Part shown: piece after piece, positions 45,047 through 51,496 of the stretch
Numbering within the stretch: position 1 is the first letter of the stretch
How the letters are laid out: every line of letters begins with the position of its first letter
Assembly (NCBI GenBank): GCA_963662905.2
Contig: CAXXFD010000002.1
Coordinates: forward strand, 434,001-498,000
DNA from: G963662905 sp963662905
GTDB lineage: Bacteria; Bacteroidota; Bacteroidia; Bacteroidales; WRLA01
Direction: 5' to 3'
DNA: 64,000 nt
Notes under the pieces: generated by a model
What the model was told of the DNA's origin: nothing
Database searches by the model: none
What the model saw: only the letters and a program-made list of their open reading frames with translations
Translations under genes and position numbers: made by a program

Positions 45047-45946
45047 ATGAAAAAAAGAACGATCCAGGATGAAGCATGCCTCAAAGTGAAAGGCTTTCGC
45101 CAAATGGCTGAGCAGTTTATGCAGCGCCTTGTAATCAACGGCCGCTCGCGTTCCACACACGAAAACTACCTTCGCCAGATAGCAAAGATGGCGATTTTTT
45201 GTGAAAAAAACCCGCTTGAAATGGAAATAGATGAGATAGAAGCATATCTCTACCATGTGGTGGACCGCGACACCGACAGCCAAAGCTCTTTCAAGCACTT
45301 GGTCTATGGCCTGCGAAAACTCTACAAACTCTTCGAAAAAGACGAGCTGCACATTAGTTTGCCCAGCATCAAACGGCCACAAAAACTGCCCGTAATCCTT
45401 TCCTGTGGCGAAGTGAGGCGATTGCTCAAAGCGCCCAAAGAACTGCGCAACAAAATTTTATTGGCCTTAATCTATGATACGGGCATGCGCATTAGCGAAG
45501 CAAGCAGCCTTTTGATACAAGATGTTGACCTGGAACGGCGACAGCTGTTTGTGCGCAAAACCAAAAGCAAACGGGAACGCTGTGTGCCCATTTCAAAACA
45601 TATGGCAAGGGGCATTAAAAACTACCTGAAAATAGACCGCCCGAAATATTTCATGTTCGAACGCAGCAACCAGCACCGTGGGCTGCCCTTGAGCCACACA
45701 CGTATCCGGGGCATCATGAAGGATGCTCTCGGTGTTGCCGGTATCAACAAAAAAGTCTGCATCCACTCTTTGCGCCACACTTATGCAACCCACCAACTCG
45801 AAGCCGGGCAGAACATCTACGGGCTGATGAAGCTTTTGGGACATGCCGATATCAAAAACACTGAAATGTACCTCCATCTGGCCCAGCTGCCCCAACTGGC
45901 ATTTTTTGGCCTGCTCGATAAGCTGTACCCAAACAAAAAGATATGA
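45047..45946 (+). CDS. Tyrosine recombinase (Xer-like), IS91-associated
   Basis: 299 residues. N-terminal SAM-like core-binding domain (about 10-100: RSRSTHENYLRQIAKMAIF), then the catalytic domain with R148 (YDTGMRISE), lysine near 172, H240-x-x-R243 (IHSLRHTYATHQ), H266 (LLGHADI) and Y275 (TEMYLHL), the full RKHRHY set. ATGA overlap couples it to the transposase gene. Recombinase-IS91 pairs recur in IS91-like elements; the recombinase may resolve circular or tandem products. It lacks the extra helix of integron integrases. Confidence 0.92.
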   Translation: MKKRTIQDEACLKVKGFRQMAEQFMQRLVINGRSRSTHENYLRQIAKMAIFCEKNPLEMEIDEIEAYLYHVVDRDTDSQSSFKHLVYGLRKLYKLFEKDELHISLPSIKRPQKLPVILSCGEVRRLLKAPKELRNKILLALIYDTGMRISEASSLLIQDVDLERRQLFVRKTKSKRERCVPISKHMARGIKNYLKIDRPKYFMFERSNQHRGLPLSHTRIRGIMKDALGVAGINKKVCIHSLRHTYATHQLEAGQNIYGLMKLLGHADIKNTEMYLHLAQLPQLAFFGLLDKLYPNKKI

Positions 45947-47082
45947 AGGCCGATCTGGCCTTGGTTGCAAAAAACTTTACGCACATACTGGAACAGAAAA
46001 ACAGGCTGAATTACCATCAATTGCGCTGCCTGCGCGCTTTGCAGGCTTGCCGCACAGAAAAAATGGGCGGACGGATTGAGCAATGCAGCTGCTGTGGGAA
46101 GCGCAAGGTTTTTTATAACAGCTGCCGCAACCGGAATTGCCCTAAATGTGGCGGACTGGAACGCGAAAAATGGCTTCTGGCTCGCGAGGCCGACCTTTTG
46201 CCGGTCAATTACCTGCACATGGTCTTTACCATACCCGATAAACTGAACAAGCTGTTTTTGAAGCACCAAAAGGACTGTTACAACATCCTGTTCCGTACTG
46301 TAAAGCGCGTAATGGACTGTTTTGCAGATAATCCGGATTTCCTGGGGGCACGCATTGGATATACTGCCGTGCTGCATACCTGGGGGCAGAACCTGCAGTA
46401 CCACCCCCACCTGCATTTGGTGGTGCCTGCCGGGGGGATTACAGCCAATGACAAATGGCTCCCTTCAAAAGGGGACGGAGAATTTTTGTTCCCGGTAGAA
46501 GAAATGAGCAAAGTGTTCCGGGCCAAAATGGTGGCGGCACTGCGTCAATGGGCAAAGGATGAAGAAATACCGACCAGTAACCGTATGTTCAACAGCCTTT
46601 TTGAAAAACCCTGGACAGTTTATGCAAAACCTCCCTTTGCAGGGCCGAAACAGGTGCTTGCTTATCTGGGCCGATACACACACCGAACGGCAATATCCGA
46701 TGAGCGCATTTTGCAGGTGGACAACAAAACCGTGGCTTTCCGCTGGAGGGATTACCGTGATGGCGACAAACAAAAAACAAGCATGCTGCCCGGGGAAGTG
46801 TTCCTGCAAAGGTTTTGCCTGCACATCCTTCCGCATGGATTTACCCGTATCCGCCACTATGGCTTTATGTCTTCGGCTGCAAAAGGAAAGGCTTTGCCTG
46901 CTCTGTATGAATATTTTAACCAGCCAAGGCCGCAAAAAAAGAAAATGGGCTGGGAAGAAATTGCAGAAACACGCATGAACATTGTTGTGGGATTTTGCAC
47001 CAACTGTGGGGCAAGGATGCGCATTGTGGAAATCATCCCCGAATCATTCCATGAGCGTATCCGGGCTCCGGATGCTTGCTGA
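45943..47082 (+). CDS. IS91-family transposase (HUH, rolling-circle)
   Basis: 379 residues. N-terminal zinc ribbon (CSCCGKRKVFYNSC and CRNRNCPKCG), the metal-binding HUH motif HPHLHL at 154-159, and catalytic tyrosines in AYLGRYTHRTAIS (Y241, Y245). A second CxxC (CTNCG) lies near the end. It nicks one strand and moves the element by rolling circle from its ori end (right) to the ter end. Intact. A diverged copy of its 3' end remains at 43166-43456. Confidence 0.93.
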   Translation: MKADLALVAKNFTHILEQKNRLNYHQLRCLRALQACRTEKMGGRIEQCSCCGKRKVFYNSCRNRNCPKCGGLEREKWLLAREADLLPVNYLHMVFTIPDKLNKLFLKHQKDCYNILFRTVKRVMDCFADNPDFLGARIGYTAVLHTWGQNLQYHPHLHLVVPAGGITANDKWLPSKGDGEFLFPVEEMSKVFRAKMVAALRQWAKDEEIPTSNRMFNSLFEKPWTVYAKPPFAGPKQVLAYLGRYTHRTAISDERILQVDNKTVAFRWRDYRDGDKQKTSMLPGEVFLQRFCLHILPHGFTRIRHYGFMSSAAKGKALPALYEYFNQPRPQKKKMGWEEIAETRMNIVVGFCTNCGARMRIVEIIPESFHERIRAPDAC

Positions 47083-47317
47083 GAAAATGCCCATGCTTTA
47101 TTGTTTTCCCTCTGCTCCTGCAATGCAGGACTGATATGGTTATGCCAAAAACCCACAAAATGGGCTGTGTATGGTATCATATCTTGACAAAACGTTCATT
47201 TGAATTATTGCAAACCAAAGCTTTTCGGCTGAAAATGGCCTGCTTTCCCTTCCCTTAAGGTATTTGGCAGAAAATACCGCAAAAATTGATTCCCCAATAT
47301 ATAGGTACACCGGTTTC

Positions 47318-47376
47318 GTTCAACACAAAGCACATATTCCGGCTAGGGCCGGAAAACGATGCTTAATTGTTGGCGG
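47318..47376 (-). other. attC-like recombination site 2 (end of cassette B)
   Basis: Minus strand: CCGCCAAC ... GTTGAAC, the latter matching the integron core GTTRRRY exactly. The site folds as CAACA / TGTTG (outer box), AAGCA / TGCTT (inner box) and a central TTCCGG ctaggg CCGGAA hairpin. Its left box is complementary to GTTGGCGG of site 1. The IS91-like element ends at the base just before the GTTC of this site. Confidence 0.65.
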
Positions 47377-47391
47377 TTCGGTTTTTTATTA

Positions 47392-47808
47392 TTAATAATC
47401 TAATATTGTTTTTTTGTTTTCAAAATCAAACGTTATTTTTTTAAATATCTCCATAAAATCTCTACCTAAAATAATTTGATGATTTGGGTGATGGGTGTCC
47501 ATAACACCAACTTTTAATTCTATCCAATTTCCTTCCATTGAATCCACAGATAGTTTTATTTGAATTACTGGTTTTCTCTCGATATTTGAATTAATCCCAC
47601 TTGTTGTTATAGTATCAATAATAATGCCATTTATTTTTTCTGCTAAATATACATCAACAAACGAATTATTTGAACCACTATCGATTAATCCAGTAAATAT
47701 TTCTTGCTCATTATTACCAAAAGAAACCACTACAGGGACTGCTGGAAATTTCTTAAAGTTATCAGTAGGTAAATTACTTCCCATATAATCGAATGATTTT
47801 ACAGCCAT
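47392..47808 (-). CDS. Retropepsin-like aspartyl protease domain protein (cassette B cargo)
   Basis: 138 residues from ATG 47808; a longer reading from 47991 would run through the recombination site and is rejected because a -7 box TAATTTTG lies at 47841-47848 on the minus strand. The motif FTGLIDSGSNNSFVD holds the catalytic D-S-G, and IILGRDFMEIF is the second conserved strand of single-domain retropepsin-like proteases, which work as dimers. There is no signal peptide. Single gene between complementary boxes of sites 1 and 2. Confidence 0.75.
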   Translation of the reverse strand: MAVKSFDYMGSNLPTDNFKKFPAVPVVVSFGNNEQEIFTGLIDSGSNNSFVDVYLAEKINGIIIDTITTSGINSNIERKPVIQIKLSVDSMEGNWIELKVGVMDTHHPNHQIILGRDFMEIFKKITFDFENKKTILDY

Positions 47809-47944
47809 ATTACCATATTTTAATGAAATTAAATTTCTCTCAAAATTACGATAATTTTCATATGTGTTGAATCTTTTGTCAACTCTAATGTTTTTATAAA
47901 TTGGTTTATTATCTAATTTAGCACTTAGTTTCCTTTTAAACTGA

Positions 47945-48040
47945 CCGCCAACGATGGTAATATGAAAAGTTGGCTTTGCAGTCACTTTCAACTTACCACA
48001 GCAGCTTGATAGCCAATTTTTTATATTACGTGTTATCGGC
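47945..48040 (-). other. attC-like recombination site 1 (between cassettes A and B)
   Basis: Minus strand: box GCCGATAAC, then a long stem: GTAATAT (47957-47963) pairs with ATATTAC (48023-48029) and AAAAGTTGGCT (47965-47975) with AGCCAATTTTT (48011-48021, one G-T), then box GTTGGCGG. AAC and GTT oppose each other outside the stem. The left box matches the far end of cassette A, the right box the far end of cassette B. Confidence 0.68.
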
Positions 48041-48080
48041 TGCCTTTTTAATCGAATTTTAACTTAAAAACATAAATACA

Positions 48081-48308
48081 ATGGAAGAAAAATTAAACGA
48101 ATTACTCGAAAAAGCAGAACTCAAACTTATCGAATATGATAGAGAAAGAGTTGAACTAAATCATAAAATTACATTTTTACGTGAGCATGGATTCAATAAA
48201 GAATTGGAATGGCTAAGGCATAGAAAGGATTCAATGATAGATATTTTTGAAGATTACAAAGATACTGTTAAACATATCCGTGAAATGCTTAATGCGTGGC
48301 AGTCTTAG
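48081..48308 (+). CDS. Small coiled-coil protein (cassette A cargo)
   Basis: 75 residues, highly charged and helical (EEKLNELLEKAELKLIEYDR), probably a coiled coil; no signal peptide or membrane helix. Unknown family. It lies on the strand opposite to the other cargo genes within a 289-bp segment bounded by GTTATCGGC (48032-48040) and GCCGATAAC (48312-48320). Having its own upstream AT-rich leader, it is likely self-expressed. Confidence 0.65.
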   Translation: MEEKLNELLEKAELKLIEYDRERVELNHKITFLREHGFNKELEWLRHRKDSMIDIFEDYKDTVKHIREMLNAWQS

Positions 48309-48311
48309 GTT

Positions 48312-48446
48312 GCCGATAACTTCTGCATATAAGAACCCTCAGTTACCAATACATCGCCTTTGTCCGAAGCAGGTGTTTGCCTATCAGGCTTTATTTCAAC
48401 AAAATATGTATGGGTGCATGCCGGTTTCATATGCTTTTTCTTCGTT
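48312..48446 (-). other. Possible attC-like site 0 (start of cassette A)
   Basis: The box GTTATCGGC (minus strand, 48320-48312) is exact, as it is complementary to the box of site 1. The other half is uncertain: GCATAT (48325-48330) can pair with ATATGC (48429-48434), with a GTT at 48444-48446 opposite the AAC. Confidence 0.3.
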
Positions 48447-48482
48447 TCTCAACAAATATAGAAATTCTTTTCTAATCTTCAA

Positions 48483-49934
48483 CTAAATGACCAATAAATC
48501 TCCCGGACTTTTTATCCGCCCAAGGTCTTTGGTGCTTACATGCGTATAAATCTCTGTGGTTTTGCTGCTGTTATGACCGAGCAATTCCTGTATATAACGC
48601 AAATCCACACCCTGCTCCAACAAATGTGTGGCAAAAGAATGACGCAAAACATGCGGCCCTCCCTTTTTACTGACACCTGCTCGTATTTCATTGTTTGCTA
48701 ATATCTTGCGTATGCTGGTATCGGTATATTTGTGCCCATATTGCCCCTCAAATAAATACCTTTCAGGTTTGTATTCCGCCACATATTCTTTGATGGTCCG
48801 GGCGGCATTATCTGATAAAATCGTGTATCGCTCTTTATATCCTTTCGATTTTTGCACAAAAACCAATTTTCGCTCAAAATCGATATCCGTTTTCTCCATG
48901 CGGATCAGCTCGCTGATCCTGATCCCTGACGAGTACATCAAAAGTAAGATAGCTTTGTGCTTAAGGTTACCGATACCTGTCAATAGTTTTTGCATATCTT
49001 CCTGACTGTGTACTTTGGGCAATACGCGCTCATTTTTCGGCCTGCTTATTTCATTGAGATGCACCCGTGCTCCTGCTATAACCTTATAATAGAGCTTTAT
49101 GGCATTAATGGATTGATTTATGGTTGAGGCAGATAAGGCCCTTCTTTCTGTTAAACCTAAATGATAGCGGTCTATTTCTTTTTCGCTAAATTTGTGTATC
49201 TCCTGAAGGCTGTTCAACCGAAAGGAATTGATGTAGTGGAAAACCATATTATAATATATCTGTATCGTGTTTTCCGCATAATTATGGAGGCTCATATACT
49301 CAATAAATGCCATGGGCACTGATTTAAAATATTTGTCTTTAACATACTCCTGCTCCCATAGCTTTTGCCTGATATGTGAATCTTTGTTTTGAACAGTGGA
49401 AGACAGTTTAATAGTGTAATTATCTGTTAAACAGTTAAATATACTAATGAAACTTTTTCTCCCGTTTTCAAAATACCAGGTTTTTTCGCCTTTATGCCAA
49501 CGGATAAAAGGATTTTGCATAAGATTAGAATAGATATCCTTCGGAAAATATGATTTAATGGCTAAAAACACCTTGCCTTCCAGTTCAACCGTACTGATCC
49601 TGATTGAAGGCAGGCAAGGCCTTTTTTTCAAAGAGTAGGTATCAAATGCCGTTCCTAATTTGGCTTCTTTGTTTTTCGGAGCCCGAACAGGCAGCTGATC
49701 AAGGTATCTGGCACTTACCCGGGCGATGTCTTCAAAAAGTTCTGTGAGCAAACCTACTGAATTAGCGTTCTCTTCAACATAGTACAAACTATGCTTTATA
49801 TCAAACAATATCCAGTCGTTGGCTTTTATCCTATTCATAATCAGGTTATTATTCCAAAAGTATAGCTTGATGCACTTTTTTCCGTCCAATTCAATCCGGT
49901 TGAGAAACAGAATAGCTTTCCTGTTGGTATTCAT
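48483..49934 (-). CDS. Tyrosine recombinase with two N-terminal HARP-like modules
   Basis: 483 residues. The catalytic domain is complete: R339 (YSSGIRISE), K364 (KSKGYKERY), H428-x-x-R431 (PHVLRHSFATHLL), H454 (LLGHNSSKTT) and Y463 (EIYTHVS). It has a normal core-binding domain at about 200-300. Before it, residues about 19-70 and 118-170 look like two copies of one module (IKLYFWNNNLIMNRIKANDW and IKSYFPKDIYSNLMQNPFIR, each followed by an aromatic WYF/YYV strand), resembling HARP-type DNA-binding modules. There is no IntI-specific insertion. It sits at the edge of the cassette array, transcribed toward it, with a perfect palindrome over its promoter. Confidence 0.9.
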   Translation of the reverse strand: MNTNRKAILFLNRIELDGKKCIKLYFWNNNLIMNRIKANDWILFDIKHSLYYVEENANSVGLLTELFEDIARVSARYLDQLPVRAPKNKEAKLGTAFDTYSLKKRPCLPSIRISTVELEGKVFLAIKSYFPKDIYSNLMQNPFIRWHKGEKTWYFENGRKSFISIFNCLTDNYTIKLSSTVQNKDSHIRQKLWEQEYVKDKYFKSVPMAFIEYMSLHNYAENTIQIYYNMVFHYINSFRLNSLQEIHKFSEKEIDRYHLGLTERRALSASTINQSINAIKLYYKVIAGARVHLNEISRPKNERVLPKVHSQEDMQKLLTGIGNLKHKAILLLMYSSGIRISELIRMEKTDIDFERKLVFVQKSKGYKERYTILSDNAARTIKEYVAEYKPERYLFEGQYGHKYTDTSIRKILANNEIRAGVSKKGGPHVLRHSFATHLLEQGVDLRYIQELLGHNSSKTTEIYTHVSTKDLGRIKSPGDLLVI

Positions 49935-49960
49935 AAGGCATATGTATTAAAAATGATGCC

Positions 49961-49968
49961 CAAAAATA
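49961..49968 (-). promoter_or_regulatory. -7 promoter box of the recombinase gene
   Basis: TATTTTTG on the minus strand, 27 bp upstream of the recombinase ATG. Its -33 region falls in the palindrome at 49988. Confidence 0.5.
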
Positions 49969-49987
49969 GATGGAAACAAGGTCATAG

Positions 49988-50035
49988 CCGTTTTATTAAA
50001 CGGTTATAACCGGATATAACCGTTTAATAAAACGG
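49988..50035. promoter_or_regulatory. Perfect palindrome with 21-bp arms between divergent promoters
   Basis: Left arm 49988-50008 (begins CCGTTTTATTAAACGG, ends TTATA), 6-bp spacer ACCGGA, right arm 50015-50035, an exact reverse complement. Each arm is itself nearly palindromic. It covers the -33 regions of both flanking promoters (TATTTTTG to the left, TATCTTTG to the right), so it is a good candidate operator for shared control or a recombination site. Confidence 0.9.
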
Positions 50036-50046
50036 ATAATTTTTTG

Positions 50047-50054
50047 TATCTTTG
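50047..50054 (+). promoter_or_regulatory. -7 promoter box of the zinc-ribbon gene
   Basis: TATCTTTG fits TAnnTTTG and lies 36 bp before the ATG at 50091. Confidence 0.5.
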
Positions 50055-50090
50055 ATCTAAAATACAGATAATCAATAAATACTGAAATTC

Positions 50091-50453
50091 ATGAACAAAA
50101 AATGCCTTGCTTGTGGCGAAGCGCTTGTAGGCCGCACAGATAAGAAGTTTTGTGACGATCAGTGCCGCAATGCTTATAACAGTAAAATAAGGAGAGAAAA
50201 CGAACAGAACATCTTACAGATCAATAAGATATTACGTTATAACCGCAAAATTTTGAAGCAATTCAATCCGGAAGGCAAAACCACGATACGAAGGGAATAT
50301 CTTGAAAAACTGAATTTCGATTTTCGTTACCACACGCATACTTTCACTACCAAAGCCAATAATCTTTATAAATTTTGCTACGAATATGGCTATCTGGAAT
50401 TAGAAGATGATAAAGTCCTTATTGTGAACCAACAACCCTATATGAGGCAATAA
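50091..50453 (+). CDS. Small zinc-ribbon protein
   Basis: 120 residues. The N-terminus has four cysteines in CLACGEALVGRTDKKFCDDQ plus the next C (CxxC...CxxxC), a zinc ribbon like that of DUF2116 proteins, followed by a basic helical region (NSKIRRENEQNILQINKILR) and a C-terminal alpha/beta part (FDFRYHTHTFTTKANNLYKF). Homologues are common near mobile DNA in Bacteroidota but have no assigned role. It is divergent from the tandem-HARP recombinase and shares the palindrome with it, so it may be a regulator or accessory DNA-binding factor. Confidence 0.75.
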   Translation: MNKKCLACGEALVGRTDKKFCDDQCRNAYNSKIRRENEQNILQINKILRYNRKILKQFNPEGKTTIRREYLEKLNFDFRYHTHTFTTKANNLYKFCYEYGYLELEDDKVLIVNQQPYMRQ

Positions 50454-50470
50454 AAACAAGCCTGTTAATT

Positions 50471-50540
50471 TATAAGCCAAATATTTACCACATTTTCCGG
50501 CAATTCCCCACAAAACCCACATTGCCCCCACAGGGGTTTT
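50471..50540 (+). repeat. 70-bp direct repeat, copy 1
   Basis: Aligns without gaps to 50828-50897 with 61 of 70 bases identical. Ends in CCCCACAGGGGTTTT, a small stem-loop with a T-run. Confidence 0.85.
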
Positions 50541-50646
50541 CCCCCGCGCGTGTCCTCACGCGTGGCTTAGCGAGTCCGGCTAAGCAAACCCGTACATTTC
50601 GCAAGTCACAAAAGCAGCTTTCTTTCAACAGTTCTTGTTGCCTTGA

Positions 50647-50738
50647 AATTTTCATGCGCATTAAAATTGATTTTCATGCGCATGAAAATTATTTTTTATG
50701 CGCGTGAAAAAAGTTTTTTATGCGCATCAAAAATAATT
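50647..50738. repeat. Four degenerate ATGCGCAT iterons
   Basis: Four copies of a 22-24 bp unit centred on the palindrome TTTTCATGCGCATGAAAA (third copy ATGCGCGT). Regular spacing of palindromic cores suggests a protein-binding array or an origin-like iteron region. Confidence 0.75.
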
Positions 50739-50827
50739 TCTACGCCTGTAATCATCAATCTAAATACTTGAAGTAAATCCAGGAAGACCTTAGTAATTAT
50801 TAATAGCATGCCGGATTATGGCATTTT

Positions 50828-50897
50828 TATAAGGCAAATATTTACCGGTTTTTTCGGTAATTCCCCTCAAAACCCGCATTGTCCCCACAGGGGTTTT
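50828..50897 (+). repeat. 70-bp direct repeat, copy 2
   Basis: Second copy of the 50471-50540 unit, directly followed by an 11-bp triplet repeat. Confidence 0.85.
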
Positions 50898-50930
50898 CGC
50901 TATACCATCGCTATACCATCGCTATACCAA
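50898..50930 (+). repeat. Three tandem 11-bp units
   Basis: CGCTATACCAT repeated three times (last base differs in the third). Confidence 0.9.
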
Positions 50931-51021
50931 GTCGCTGCAAATACTTTGTGGGCATCCGGGTGCTGCGGGCTTGCTTCGGGCAGATATTCTGTAAATATAC
51001 TTATTGAGGCAAATTAGACCT

Positions 51022-51054
51022 ACTCATCGGATGACTTGGAGTCATCCGATGAGT
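51022..51054. repeat. Perfect 15-bp stem-loop, copy 1
   Basis: ACTCATCGGATGACT, loop TGG, AGTCATCCGATGAGT. A half copy (GTCATCCGATGAGTAAGG) follows at about 51072. Confidence 0.95.
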
Positions 51055-51260
51055 GAGATTACGTTATTAAGGTCATCCGATGAGTAAGGTTAATTGGTTC
51101 TGCCCGAAATTTCGCGGACTCTTGAACCCTTGAAATACAATTTGCTTCCTTCATCAATAATTGGAGCAAATGACCCGGCTCCAACTTCCCTTAGTTCCAA
51201 ACTTTGGGAAAGTTTGACTCCATTTGCCACTCCTCGGATGACTGTAACCGGCTGCTAACC

Positions 51261-51293
51261 ACTCATCGGATGACTTGGAGTCATCCGATGAGT
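51261..51293. repeat. Perfect 15-bp stem-loop, copy 2
   Basis: Identical to 51022-51054, including the TGG loop. A degenerate half (CTCCTCGGATGACT) lies just before it at about 51231. Confidence 0.95.
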
Positions 51294-51407
51294 AAGTTTA
51301 TGTTAAGGGATATTGCCTCCCGTTTGCTATTCGGCTCAAAATATTATCGAAGAGCTATACTCTGGAGCATGTTTTATGGAATTCCTGTATGTAAAAAAAA
51401 ACAAAAA

Positions 51408-51429
51408 AAAGGAGCCCGAAGGCTCCTTT
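51408..51429 (-). terminator. Intrinsic terminator after the propeller-DUF4114 gene
   Basis: AAAGGAGCC cgaa GGCTCCTTT, followed on the minus strand by a long T-rich tract; 68 bp past the stop codon. Confidence 0.88.
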
Positions 51430-51496
51430 AAGGCGAATTTTCGCAATAAGTGTATAACTAACCCCAAAATTTACAAACCACGAAAAGATGATTCGC

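Larger units (their letters stand above)
44956..47317 (+). mobile_element. IS91-like element with tyrosine recombinase and Y-transposase genes
   Basis: Two overlapping genes, a tyrosine recombinase and an IS91-type HUH transposase. The right end is set by comparison with the remnant at 43142-43456: similarity stops at CCGGTTT (47310-47316). The next bases are GTTC (47318-47321), and IS91 elements are known to insert next to GTTC/CTTG. The left end near TGAACTAAA (44956) is tentative. Confidence 0.7.

Noticed and set aside
45047..45946. Integron integrase
   Set aside because: It is coupled to the IS91 transposase inside the element and lacks the IntI-specific insertion between the catalytic boxes.
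47809..47991. Longer N-terminus of the retropepsin-like protein
   Set aside because: It would be translated through the attC-like site 1 and lies upstream of a -7 box at 47841-47848.
51204..51431. 75-codon frame in the repeat-rich spacer
   Set aside because: It runs through a perfect hairpin and a terminator and has no coding character.
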